From contig NW_025062479.1 in assembly GCF_000002995.4 (NCBI RefSeq), positions 18,782,721-18,846,720 on the forward strand: 64,000 nt of DNA, written 5' to 3'. Shown piece after piece: positions 1 to 11,914 of this stretch. How positions within the stretch are numbered: position 1 is the first letter of the stretch; each line of letters starts with the position of its first letter. The stretch is from Brugia malayi (taxonomy: Eukaryota; Nematoda; Chromadorea; Rhabditida; Onchocercidae). Below the pieces are notes generated by a model. It saw nothing but the letters and a program-made list of their open reading frames with translations. It did no database searches and was not told the DNA's origin. The position numbers and the translations under genes were made by a program.

Positions 1-223
1 AATCACAAAATCTTTGCTTGGAAAATTGTTTAATTTGTTTGCAGCACTTTAAAATTAAATTTAAAGATGCTGAATGGTCATCTCTTATGTTTTCTTGTTG
101 CTTCTACTATTTCGCTCTTTTTTGTATAATACAATCGTAGTCTGAGAGAATAGAATGGACCACAATATTTCAAAACTGCATATGACATGGTATAAGTATA
201 CTTATTATACATGAAGAATACAC

Positions 224-3200
224 TCACTCCAATTTATTCATGACAGTAGAAAGGATTTCAAAATAGCACTTCACATCACAACCTGTTTGTTCAAAGTACT
301 GCATAATTTTAGACGACACAGCGCTGCCAGATGGGTAGAAATCCATTAGAGATCTGTCATAGTAAGCAAGCCTAAATTTGCTTTTGCTTATTTGATTCGT
401 TTGCAGTACTTCAAAAATTAAATTTATTTCCAAAAATGCCGGAATTGTTATGTTCTTACATTTTATTCTTGCTTTTGATTCACTCTTCTCTCACTTACAG
501 TCAAAAAAGGAAAAATTCATAGAAATCACCCACAAAATCTTCAAAAACAGCGTTAGAGCCATTCTAATGAAATCGAAAAAGTTACTCATCTTAAAATCTA
601 TATCGTTTAAAAAGCACAGAACTTACAAACGGAAAATTACGGCAACAGCAAGGTCGCATGTCTTCCTTTCAAGAATAACATTTGCTGCTGACAAATGAAA
701 TGTGGAAACAATTTCTAGGGCTTGTTGTCCATATCCATTTATATTTAACTTTTCTTCCAAAAGTCGCCAGCTATGAATGAAATATGAAAGGTATAGCAAA
801 ACTAATAAGATTACACATGTCTTTCGCATCACCCATCTTCGATTTTTAGAGTAAATACTTCCTAATATTCAAACATATGACTATATATGTATATGTTAGC
901 TTCTTTGAAATGATTCCTTTCATCGTTTCATCTGCCATAAAATATATGGTAGTATTCCCTGGGATTTTTGTGATTAATACTACCACTTCGCTCCTTTCTG
1001 TAGCAATTTGTAAATCAAAATACTTAAAAGTTTAAACAAAGAGAAAGGTGAGGTAGGTATGAGCTTACCTTGGCTTTAGTAAGTCAGCCAATATCCAAAT
1101 TCGTTGTTTTGTTTGATCAAGATTGTCAATTGAGGGCAGAAACATATCTCTCTCAATCCTTTTATTAATAAAGTTATCACCTGCATACAACTGTGCAGTG
1201 ATGGATCTTGCTTCTGTAACTACCTCATCTTCACCATCTGATAAATCCATCCTACGGCGATATTGCAAATAAGATATCGTTTCTGGACCACACCATTCTC
1301 TTGAAAAATTGAGCAAATGCGATCCAGCTACTTTTATCTCGAAACAGCAAAGCAAGAGAACAAAAAATCCAAATAAAATGAAAATTTGACTTATTTAAAC
1401 AATAACGTTAGGGAAATAGTAACTTACGACAGCGTTTTCTTAAAACCTTCATAGAAGTTCTCTGGAACTTTATGACTAAGCTGTGAACTAAGCGATTTGG
1501 CTTTAATTATTTTTGGAGGTCGCCTGAGTTTATTTGGATGATACTTGTTTCGTATACAAGCCAATTTTTCATTTTGAGAAAGTTGCTTATGTTTCTTGTC
1601 CTGAAGTTCAAAGAGATACAATGATGCGCATAGCATGTAAACAATATAAATTAACAGAATTTGATCTTCCTCTCTACCTTTATATTACTATTATTCTAGC
1701 TCAAAGAAATTCAACGAACTGTTTCTATTTCCTTTTCCGTAACGGTCCCTTCTACAATTCCTTTAATTGTCGGCACAAATATAGTTTCTTCAGTGTTCGA
1801 AACTGCAGGCCTCATTGTAAGATAAGAGCAGCAAAGGTTATAAAACTCCTCATGAGCTTGATCCTTTTTTTCTTCATCCGTGCTGATTTTATCATCATTA
1901 TCCTCATTATCAGATTCCGCACTGTCTCCAATCTGAACAAAATCAACCAAAGTAAAATCCTGCGACAAAAAGAATTTTAATTGACATATAAAAAAACAAC
2001 ACTTCTGGACTTTTAGCTAGCTGTGATCTTTGTGTTTCCTTCATAACCAGTCATTTTTTTTTTTTTTTTTTCATTTATAGTTGACGAAACCAACAGTAAT
2101 AATAAAATAATAATGGCAATAAGCCAACTGTCTGTGAAGATTATAAAGTTTGAAGACATTTTCAAATCTATACTATGCATGCATGTAGCAGATGTACACT
2201 TCTGCATCTAAATGATGAAAAACATCTAATAAAGGAAGTATGGGAGAGACCAATAGTACTTACGGTTATGTTAATAAAAATTATTTTAAAAAAAAAAAAG
2301 AAGATAAGGCCAAACCCTTACTTTTAAATTTTCAAGTAATGTTACCAACTGTTCATCTTCTTTGAATTCAAAAGTGCTCCGTCCACAAGTGTCTTGCTGC
2401 TGTTGTCTGATATTTCCAGCATTCAAATCAAATACCTTTACTAACAGAAAAAGAAAAATTCTTATAAGCATAGCGTTATTTACTTAAAGTTATTTCTTTT
2501 ATTAGCCAATTATATTTCCTACTCAAATCTCAAGTAAATATAACACTTACTGTGATTTATTTTAGATCAATTTAAGCAGATGTTTAAAAAGTGAGGAGTA
2601 AGATTTTCAGGATTTACCTGGTCATTCAAAAACAATAACGAAGTACTAATAAAAATAATCCATTCCAATTTAACACAGTTTGTTTTTTTTGTGGGACCAG
2701 AAAATAACCAAATAATGTTCAAACATACATATAAAGTTACCTTGTTCACCGCCTCTTATCCATAATGGCTCCGTATCTAACTGTGTCCTCACTGAAGCAG
2801 ATCGAAAAAAACATTCTTGGCTACAAAATTTATCAATTTCAGCAGATCTCTCGAACACCTATAAGAAAATGTTGATGTTATACTTGAAATTTGAAAAATT
2901 TTAATTCTTCCAGTTATATTATAACTGATACATATTTCTCCTCTGCATCATTGTAACTGGCTTTCTTCCAGGTTTTAAAATTATAGACGGATTTTCTATT
3001 TACCAAGTCTTTCACCTACAATTACTTTTAATTTAAATGTTAAAATAAGCAATAATTTAAAACAGAATAAAAGGCTTAAAGGCAAATGTGTCGTGATGTA
3101 AGAAATTGACATCAAAAACATATGCTTAAAATTTAAACGGCATTTTCAGTAAACAAAGCATTTGTTGCCAGAGACAAAATTCACAACTTACCTTCTTATT

Positions 3201-3543
3201 TTTCAGGTCTATTCGATACTTCTGCGAATTCTTCACTTCTACGGAATTAGCACAGAGTGGAAAACCACACATCCGACCAAGGTAACGTTCCTCGATCACT
3301 TCCATCCAGCTGTTTTGATCCAGACTATTCAACTATAAATTAATGCCTTAACATTGAAACAAAATTTTTATATTTAAACTTTGTATAAAAATATCGAGAA
3401 GCAAAACTTAGCAACAAATATATAATTACCATTTTTTGCAATGTTGCTTCAACGACACATTCTGACAAAGTAACAATGGCATTATAAACAGCCTTACGTA
3501 AACGTTGCTCCTTGGCCAAACGATCCTCTTCCTCCTTGATCAT
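224..3543 (-). CDS. rpap2: RPAP2/Rtr1-type RNA polymerase II CTD phosphatase
   Basis: Ten inferred exons: 3430-3543, 3192-3332, 2741-2858, 2322-2440, 1720-1959, 1447-1600, 1069-1330, 627-836, 499-563 and 224-471, together about 556 residues (human RPAP2 is about 612). Exons 2-3 carry the Rtr1 zinc-binding signature: RMCGFPLC (C-x4-C) followed about 45 residues later by KFCSQEC (C-x3-C), then the family-like LDTEPLWIRGG. By family knowledge the protein removes Ser5 phosphate from the Pol II C-terminal repeat and helps import the polymerase. The start is the ATG at 3543, 29 bases after a TTGCAG acceptor that could be a trans-splice site. Exons 1-4 fit in phase and are secure. The donor of exon 5 (ACA/GTTCGT) and the exon 6-7 join are weak sites, and the C-terminal exons below 840 rest on phase agreement alone; they could belong to a separate gene. 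Confidence 0.8.
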
Positions 3544-3830
3544 TTCTCTTTTCACATATTTTTCTTCTAAACTGCAACACGCATTTTCATAATAAGTCAC
3601 GTATATCACAACCAGTTTCAAACTTCTGCTGTAAGTGCTGCCGTGTCCCGTCGATCAGTTGTTGTGGGTAGTCGGGTGGGGGTCTTTTTGATGAAAGGGA
3701 GAGGATGGGAATGGTCAAATGCTTAGGTGATAAAGAGATAAAGGGAACTGGGATGGAAAATTGTTTAAGCATAGTTTTCTTATTCTTAATAAAATTAAGG
3801 TTATCTGTACTGATACTGAAAAGAGACAGG
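3544..3830. promoter_or_regulatory. Shared divergent promoter region, RPAP2 / NOP16
   Basis: About 290 bp separate the start codons of two divergently transcribed housekeeping genes, so regulatory sequence is probably shared. A stretch that reads as an open minus-strand frame (3587-3772) cannot be joined in phase to RPAP2. No TATA box or defined motif is asserted. Confidence 0.45.
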
Positions 3831-5299
3831 ATGAGATCGGTGAAACATGGAAGAAGAAAATGTCGCCGACGAATTAATTACAGTAAAAATTCAGCTGCTG
3901 CAAAAAAGAAGGCAATGAAAAGACGAAAAGCTATGGATGGCATAACATGGTAATGCTATTAGAAATAATTTAATCTAGATTAGATAGTTCTACCCTGTTC
4001 CCTGTGTGCTGTAAAACTGTGAGGGTGGTTTTATAAAACAAGCAGTCATCTTTACCTTGAGGACGACTCTCATATTTTGCGGTGAATTCAGACCTAGCTT
4101 TGAACACAAAACTTTTCTCACTTCACATTGTAATACCGTCGAACTTTCCTGCTGCTTTGTGAGATTACTTATCTCCCCTTCATATGATCATTAAATCCTG
4201 ATTTTTTTTTTGTGCATTACAGTAAACAGATGCGGATAGCTTGGGACAAGAATTCTACAATCAAGCAGAATATGAAAGCAATGGGACTTGCTTATGACTC
4301 AAATAAATTGTTTCCTTTGGAGCAAAGCATTGTAATTTTTATTTGTTCTTCTAATGGATTAATTTTGAGGTTTTAAGTTGTTTTTTCACTTCACATAGAA
4401 CATTTGATATATCTTAATCTCTTCTCCCTTTTTAGTAATATGCGAGTTAATCTCGAAACTTTTTATAGAGCAAGCACTGTGAAGAAATGGAGATTGACGA
4501 ACTAAAACCATACGGTTCGATTAAATCCCAGATGCTGAAGACCGTAAGTTTTGGGTCGAGTTTCATTATGTGTATTATTTCAGTCATTTTACTAGATGTT
4601 TGAAAGAATCTAAGCGTTGGAAAAAAAGGTTGATAGTATTTAGGTGGTGTGTCCAGTTTCCTGAGATATTTGTGGCGTATATATTAAGAGATCGTGGATG
4701 AAACTTAGATGGTTCATGTTGTCTTTGCGGTTGATTTTTAGATCCCTGAATTCTAAGCTCTTCGAGATCTATTTAAATTTTTTGAATAACTCAGCTTTCG
4801 GAAATTTATAGAAATCAACTGTCAATAAGTCGAAGATTGCGAAAGTGATTACTGCTTTGGAAAAAGAAGCTGAGGAAGAAAAAATAAAGCAAAAAAAAGG
4901 ACGCAGCTATCGTTTGCTTGCTCGAGATATTGAATTTTGTATTTACATGATCGAGAAACATGGTGGTGATTATGAGGCAAGGACCTTTCATTTGAAGCCT
5001 TCGTTCTGTTAGATAAAAATGGTCCTTCCCATAACTTATAAAAAGTTAATCGTGGAGCTTTCCGCACCTTCGAAATTTTTTGTGCTAATATGCATTTGAA
5101 TTTGTTACAACTTATTCAACCAGAATTTCATCGTTTTGACAATTTAAAAACCTTAAAGTTTGTATTAATTCAGAAAATGAGTCGTGATGCAAGGAATATT
5201 TATCAGGATACATCGAAACAAATAGAGCGAAAAATTCGTATCTTCACGCAAAGTCCAGAATATTCAAAGTATCTAAAAATCACATCACAGATGGCATAA
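3831..5299 (+). CDS. nop16: Nucleolar protein 16 (NOP16), 60S ribosome biogenesis
   Basis: Five exons, 3831-3949, 4223-4331, 4469-4543, 4812-4976 and 5174-5299, give 197 residues (human 178). The N-terminus is very basic (HGRRKCRRRINY), followed by the family motif WDKNSTIKQNMKAMGLAYD, an acidic linker, and the C-terminal signature around HGGDYEKMSRDARNIYQD and TSKQIERKI. NOP16 is a nucleolar factor needed for late 60S subunit assembly. The start ATG at 3831 gives the usual short basic N-terminus. All junction phases agree. The fourth intron must begin with GC (GAG/GCAAGG) and end in CAG: reading on past 4976 meets a stop after 13 codons, while the GC-AG join restores the conserved DYEKMSRD block. 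Homology is inferred from motif recall; confidence in the family is high. Confidence 0.88.
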
Positions 5300-5447
5300 A
5301 TTATCGATTTGAGGTTTCTCTCGGCAAACTGTCAGATTAAATTTAACTTTCTAAAACATGCAAAAAGTGGAAGTTGCTAACATTTGGCCTAATTGTGGAA
5401 GTTGTAAAAATATTTGTGCTTGAATGAATTTTAATTTCATTGATGTG

Positions 5448-5479
<32 letters not shown>

Positions 5480-6460
5480 CTTTTATAGTTTCATGGTCAA
5501 GGCTCATTTTCTTTTTAGTGTTATTCTTGAAGAATTTTATGAGTTCAGAATGTTGATATAGACAGAATTTTTATGGTCGAATGTGGTACAAATTTTAGTG
5601 TCGTTACAACAAATATTTAGTTTAAAAAACAAAAGAAAGTGAAAATATTATTCGGTAAAAAGTGTTCTTTCCTGAAGGAAAACATAAAAGTAAACAGTTG
5701 ATCGAAGTTTTTAGGTAAGCTTAACTTAAATGAGTAGATGTATTGATTTGATTTTTCTGTTTTGCTGAAATTTTAACTGAATTACTGACTTTGATTGGAA
5801 TGATAAGCATTGAAATCAATTTCATTCGGAAGTTATAAAAATTGTGAAATTATACGGACAAATCTGTGACTAGTCACTCTATTGAGCTACACAGCTTTTC
5901 TACCGGATTTAGTGCTTATTGGCGACTAATTGAAGCACACATTATGGCAGTTGAAAGTAGTGGTGCTACTTTCGAAAATTTCTAGGTTGAAATGAAAGTT
6001 AAGCTATGCATATGTAGTCACCGTTGGTTCATTGTTTCGTAATGTGTCCATTTGCTTTAACAAGTGGTGGTTGCCTCCAGCGATGTAAATATTATGAAGT
6101 TGGCTGAGATTCAAATCCAGTGGATCCAAGTAATCACATTTAGATTCGTTTGATGGAGGGTCTCGATCCACAAAATAACCAATTCGTTGTTGTGAACCGA
6201 AAAATATATAGCATAGTATTATGTATATGTATGACGGTCTATGTTTGAGATGCCCAAGAAATCCCTTATTTCCGAAGTGGTCTAGTTTTCTAATTAAAGT
6301 TTTATTTTTTAGGCTGAACTATGAATCCAGCGGGTTAACATTAAAACCTTATACTCGAACTTCTTTTGCGGGTTCTGTTGCTATAAAACTTCGAAGTCCA
6401 ATATAGTAACTGGTCTAGTTTAAACAACTTTAGATATCAGCTACTGTAAATACATTTCCT
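5300..6460. other. Intergenic, NOP16 3' flank
   Basis: AT-rich sequence with a T homopolymer of about 29 bases at 5448-5476. No reading frame with splice-site support was seen. Confidence 0.5.
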
Positions 6461-7040
6461 TCAATGATAAAGAAGTGTCATTGGAAGATCTGCAATTAAG
6501 ATCAAAATATTCTTAAAGTAAAGCTCATCGGATATCCAATTAGGTTTCCTGCTTGATGCTCGACTTCGTTCTGATTCGACATCCTTGATATTAGCCTTAT
6601 GATTATTCAGATATTCAAAAACGGTGATCACTGAGGGCTTCAAGATTTCGTCATACACTTCGATGCTTTCATCTGAAATTTTTCCTGGGAGGAATCACAT
6701 TTTTTGATATCTTTCAAATTCATTGAGTTATTATTTCTTTTGCCTGTATAGTATTATACAAATGTTACGCCTCATGCAACCTTATATCTTCATCAAGAAT
6801 TGTGTTATCGCTCAGAAAAATTAGGAATCCAAATTTGAAAGAACTGTTTTTTGGAATATAGAATTGTAGTCGGAGTAAATTGTAATGCCATAGTTTGCCT
6901 CAGAATGTGATTTCATAATTTCAAGAATTTCTTGTAACGATATTTGCATTATATAACTATTCATTTCATCATGAAAGAAGCTTATTGGTAAGTAAGTTAT
7001 TGACAAGTGCACAGCATTGTTGCGAAAAGGCTTTCGCTTC
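6461..7040 (-). other. Two exon-like blocks, unassigned
   Basis: On the minus strand, an open block from about 7038 down to the 6850s contains peptides such as SFFHDEMNSYIMQ and SEANYGITIYSDYN. A second block follows a TTTCAG acceptor near 6672 and runs in frame (DESIEVYDEILKPSV, RASSRKPNWISDELYF) to a TGA at 6461. A weak donor (AAACA/GTTCTT) would join them in phase. The composition looks more coding than the surroundings, but no family is recognised and no start is evident. It may be the end of an unplaced gene or an old remnant. Confidence 0.25.
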
Positions 7041-7670
7041 CGTCAATTAATGATTGAATCCACAATTACAATGCATTACATGAAAGTTTTGAAGGACTCA
7101 TTCCTGATAATTTCTTATTACAAAATTTGAAATATGCTAGTGTTTTGTGATGGAAGCCTTTTTATTAAAGGAAGTTAGAATTGTTTATTATTAGTTTCAA
7201 GGGGGGTTTGTGGTTTTAAAAATGAATAAAAGTGATGGGTTGCAGATCATTATGTCAAAGAACCTTAACAGAATTTTCTAATAGAAGGTCAAATACAAAT
7301 CTTGAAAAGAAGCTTTAATTTCAGGATTAAGTAAACATGGAGGTTAGGTTATCTTACACATATTTTTATTATATTACATGAAATTGTATTTCCTTGCAAA
7401 ACGATATTTTGATAAGCTTAGCTTAACTTAAATATTACTTTCGTGAGTTTCTCACCTTATTAATATGAGAATATTATGTTACAGTTCAAAACAATTGATT
7501 TAGTTAAAATTTGAATTTCAGCGTTCAAAGTCCGGTATTACTGTTTCAAAACATGCAAATTATTCAGTGTTTTGAAATGTAGAAGAACTGATACTGGAAA
7601 TGGCACCAGGCAAAACTACTATCTCCAAACCCTCATCGTAACCTTGTGCAGAACTTTATTTTCAGAAAAA

Positions 7671-7847
7671 TTACACACCAAATGCATTAATCGGTTTGGT
7701 GGTTTCCGGCCGAACGATAATGGGATGTCTAGAAGTATGCAATCGATTTTTCGTTAGCTTCAAAATTAGAATATAGCATAAGATCAAGACTGATAAAGTC
7801 AGAATTGTGGCAAGAAATGCAGCAATGATCCACAGATATATTTGCAT
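7671..7847 (-). CDS. Small single-pass membrane protein candidate (58 aa)
   Basis: An uninterrupted ATG-to-TAA frame of 58 residues. The first 30 are strongly hydrophobic (WIIAAFLATILTLSVLILCY) and are followed at once by a basic stretch (KLTKNRLHTSRH), the pattern of a signal-anchor helix with a cytoplasmic stop-transfer signal. The tail is IVRPETTKPINAFGV. A TGA directly precedes the ATG and the only nearby AG is 9 bases upstream, so this Met is the natural start; that AG could be a trans-splice acceptor. A GTGTGT just before the stop could instead act as a donor, which would make this the first exon of a longer membrane protein. No family is recognised. Confidence 0.33.
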   Translation of the reverse strand: MQIYLWIIAAFLATILTLSVLILCYILILKLTKNRLHTSRHPIIVRPETTKPINAFGV

Positions 7848-8804
7848 TCAGTTGTGCTTGATGAAATGAGTAAATATAGTAAGTAAAGCAAAAATGAAGC
7901 AGTGGAATTCAAATTTTCATTATGAAATGCATAAACCACTCCTTCCCGCGATTAATATATCTTCGTTTGTTTCTGAAGTAATTGGATAAATTTCTGTAAA
8001 GCAAATTAAGAACGAAGTAAATATTACCATAAATATAAAGTAATCATTTCATATGAAAGGGAAACAACCGAAAGGTAAAGAATGCATTCATTGCTCTTAT
8101 TGGTGAATCTATTTCAATTTCACTCAGAAACAAGGCTAAAGTTGAAGAAGCATATTGTATTTTTTAGTATCAGCGTCATTCCCAAGATTCTCTTTTAGTG
8201 GTTGCTTCAAGAAAATATCTCTAAAATACAGCACTAATTATAATATTCAGAAGAAGTATATATTTGTAAGCCCAAACTAAAAGCTTTGATAATCTGAACT
8301 GAACAGGTTTTATTTTTGAAAATTTGAGCACGCATCGCTCAACAAATGAAAAGAATTCAAATGACAACATTAAACGCTGTTAAAACTTCATAAAATACAC
8401 TTAAATGTATTTTGAGAACAATGTACATCATATCATAAATAAGATAAAAAGCTATTTAAGATGATTTTTATAGGAAAACTATCCATAACATGCATGCACA
8501 ATGCATGCATGCGTTTCTGTTATCAAATATGTGTTTTACATACATTCGAATTTGTAAACGTTGTTTCATACTGTTAGATCAAGTGCGACGTATAAACTGG
8601 AATGAAAGGACAGGTATCGCATGCATTTAAGGACTTGGAAAATTTTTAAATGTAACAGACGTTAAACACCCGTTTCCATTTTATTTTCAATTCCATTTTT
8701 TTGTAAAATCAAATTTTTTCTCAATAAAAAAATTGAGCATTTAAGTTAGGAAAATAAATGACAAAAAAGGAAATGCGATGAACCTGCTATTGCATATAAT
8801 TTAT
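7848..8804. other. Intergenic
   Basis: No supported exon seen. It contains a short GCATGC-rich inverted repeat at 8484-8523. Confidence 0.5.
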
Positions 8805-9271
8805 TTATTCAAAAAATTTTCTCACTTTTCTGCCTGGTTCTACTCTCTTCACATCACTAAAAATTCCAATCTTCAATGAACTAATTGCAATATGAAATAC
8901 TTGCAGAGACATCACGCACATATGCATGCTAATGCAGGAATGCTTGCAAAAAAAAAACATGCACTTACATACATGAGAGAGCATAAACATAAATTCATAG
9001 ACAAATGACAGTGATAGCAATAACTGATAATTATGGAGCGGAATCGATGTGACAAAAAATCATTTTCTAGCAATATTTTGATGCTTAACGGAAAATGACA
9101 TACTGTTGAGAACTGTTCCTGAGTCCTTGCAATTTAATAGCAGTAAGTCTTACAAGGATTCAAATTCATCAAAACTCGAACTGCACGACCAAATCTTAAT
9201 TTTGAATTTAAACTAATGAATATTTCCACTAAATGGTCTACTAAATCGTTAGTAACACAATGGACCTCCAT
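8805..9271 (-). CDS. Small two-exon gene, unknown function (70 aa)
   Basis: Exon 1 is 9154-9271 and exon 2 is 8805-8899. The ATG at 9271 lies 6 bases after an AAATACAG acceptor, the close spacing seen at nematode trans-splice sites. Exon 1 ends CCT T/GTAAGA (phase 1) and exon 2 starts after CTGCAAG with two bases completing a Leu codon, so the frame is continuous. The protein begins MEVHCVTNDLVDHLVE, is mildly amphipathic in the middle (FGRAVRVLMNLNPLFHIAI) and ends basic (VKRVEPGRKVRKFFE) at a TAA. No signal peptide or clear domain is seen. Each exon is too short to stand out alone; support comes from the start context, phase agreement and coding-like composition. Confidence 0.42.
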
Positions 9272-10647
9272 CCTTTCCTGTATTTCTCTTCCTCTCTCTC
9301 TCTCAATTCTCAGATACCACCTCATCAGGAAGGCAATCCCTTTTGTGCGAATCACAAAAAGAGTCATTCAGCACTAGGCCAGTAATGATGCAATTCCAGT
9401 CCTTTCTACTTATTTAACAAGTTGTATGATCCAACAGCCTTCTCTTCTTACCTGTCTCAACTTAATTTAGATAAATAAAAAAAGGGCGATGATTCATTGA
9501 AGGCTCTCTTCTGTCAGTAATTTAAACGAAGAACTTTGCATATCGTCAAAGATTCAAAAAAAAAAAAAATGGATTTGGCAGCTGATGAGAGAGTGGTGTA
9601 CAGTAGTACAGTTGATAAGAGGAGTGAAGCAAAGATGCATTGAAAGGGATATTTGAAACTGAGAGAGGTGGAAAAGAAAATTGGAGAAAACGATGCCCAA
9701 AAATGCAAATTACCCAGACTGCATTTTCTCTTCTAGTGTATTTAGTGGTTGGGACAAAAATCACTGATTCATTTCCATTTTTTATTTAATTGTAAAATAT
9801 GCATAAGCATTGTGAAAAAATGGTAAGGAAGGCTCTTCTTTAATTGCTTCATTCCATTATGTAGATAATTTAATTAACTAAAATATCAAATGTAATCACT
9901 CAAAAGAACAACATAGAAAGGTTCATTGACTTAAGTTAGTATTATCTGACTGACAGAACTAAATTCATTAGTTTGTTTCAGTGGCTTTTGTTTTGGATTC
10001 TTGCTTTTTCGTCTTAGATCTCCAGACAGTTAGAATGTCTCATATTCACAGGGTCAGAATATCTCAAAGTTGCGGGGAATGCAACGAGTAGACGAATAAG
10101 TAGACGAGATTCATTCTTGGTATGTCACAGTAACTTTGGAGTTTAATTTTAACTACATTTCTTATTTTTATAATGCATATTTGAGCTTTTTCAAAATTTG
10201 TGGTTTTTGTGAGTTTTGCTCATATTTTTTAAATTTTAAATAAGCAGAGCTTTCATGTAATGCATTTACAATCGGTGAACAAAAAATGTTTGATGACAAA
10301 CTGTTTGAGATACTTCGTCATCATTTCTTTTTTAAAGGATATTGATGGCAAAATAGAACAGAAAATAAGAGAATCGCTTCCTTTCAATGTATCTTTGTAT
10401 TCTTTAGATAGAGTATATTGTAAAAGATTTTGTGCACTAGTTCAACCGTTAGTGAGAACCAGTTGGCAGATTGGAAGCAGTTAGTAAAAGAGCTCAGTAG
10501 TAATTGTTGAAAATTGACTAATTTACTATCATGTAAATTAAGAGCAGAGAAAAGATCAGTCAAATTGAAACAGAATTGTCCCTCATATTTTGAATAGAAT
10601 AGTTTTATATTTGTTCAAAAATCGCTTCACTGTTTTTTATTTCCCTT

Positions 10648-10720
10648 ACAAAAATATGAAAAATCACTTTTAATTTGACAAATTATAGATGTAAGTTGCT
10701 GCACGTTGCGCTTGATTAAA
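10648..10720 (+). repeat. Diverged dispersed repeat, copy 1
   Basis: Shares ordered blocks with 11085-11170: AATATGAAA, CACTTTTAATT and TGCACGTT(G/A)CGCTTGA. Copy 2 carries about 10 extra bases in the middle. Confidence 0.5.
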
Positions 10721-11084
10721 GTAGGTTTAATATTTAAAATATGATGCTGTGAATTGAAGCCCAATAAAGGAAAGATCCGTAAATGGATATTTACTGAACT
10801 TAAAAATGAGAAAATAAAAAGTGTAGCTTTACGTTCCAGAAAATGGAAGAATCATCTACTGAACACAGCAACCAATAGACGACAAATATGTTTCTCTGCC
10901 CATTTGTTTACTTCATTGTCCCCTTCTCTATCTCTTCCTGCTATCTATTTGCATTTAAAACTGTCCACGCCATCTGCACTGTTTGCGGACATTCACAGTT
11001 TTTCATTTTGATAAGCAAATTTACCACTTTTTGCATCTTTCTTTTCATTTCTCAATGCAAGATGCAATTGTAACATCCTTCAGT

Positions 11085-11170
11085 GACAAGAATATGAAAT
11101 GACACTTTTAATTCAATACATATGTTTTACGTCGGTACGTCCGAGTTATGCACGTTACGCTTGAAGAATC
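11085..11170 (+). repeat. Diverged dispersed repeat, copy 2
   Basis: Second copy of the 10648-10720 sequence in the same orientation, about 440 bp downstream. It is not seen elsewhere in the window. Confidence 0.5.
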
Positions 11171-11914
11171 CAGCACGTATTGTACTTATTCGAATGATAG
11201 CATGCTTTAATTATATTTTCTTCTATATTATTATATAACTATAACGCATGAAATTAATTGTCATTGTCAACTTCTTTAACTTACAAAATGTTCCAAGAAG
11301 TGGAAGAAGTTCTAGCCAGACTTTGCTCATTCTTCTTTCCTCAAAGTACTTCACAGTATGAAGCGAATTGATAAGAAAAGCCAAAAAGCCTTTAAATTCT
11401 TTTTACACTTACTTTTCTCAATATCAATATTTAATTCCTACAAGAATCCATACCCTAAGTGTGTAAAGATGTGGGGATTCGAAAGAATGCTACGAAATAA
11501 CTCTAGAAGAAAATTATACTAGTTTATTATTGCATCCCCTTAATTTATTGTTTCTATGTTTGGTAGGACAGAAATTGGAATTGAAATCTGATTACTTTTC
11601 CTTCTTAAGTTATAATAAATTCTTCGCCTTCCACATTTTTTCAAACTCTGTTATCTTTGATTCTTTCAAGTTTCTTCACTAAAACTTCGCTCTTAAATCC
11701 ATGCACTGTGCAGCTTTAGTAAATCACTGTTTTATTATCAAAAAATCTAAGCATATTTATGTGAAGTATTTCTGCACTCCACAGAGCAGACACAATGCTT
11801 AAATAAGCAAAAACTAATGAACAGAAATAGCGTCGTTCACTTTTACGTGAAACAAAACATATCAATCAAATCTATCTTTGTTTTTTTTGATGCTTATACA
11901 TACTATTGAGAATA

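Larger units (their letters stand above)
9272..11914. other. Intergenic with repeat pair and exon-like blocks
   Basis: Contains a CT-rich run at about 9290-9305, two plus-strand exon-like blocks (about 10040-10125 and 10337-10484), and two diverged copies of a 75-85 bp sequence (10648-10720 and 11085-11170). No complete gene could be assembled. Confidence 0.45.

Noticed and set aside
1534..1980. 148-codon plus-strand frame
   Set aside because: It overlaps two RPAP2 exons on the opposite strand and has low-complexity, non-conserved content.
3587..3772. Possible upstream first exon of RPAP2
   Set aside because: Its donor phase does not fit the next exon (the join makes a stop); an ATG just after the exon acceptor is simpler.
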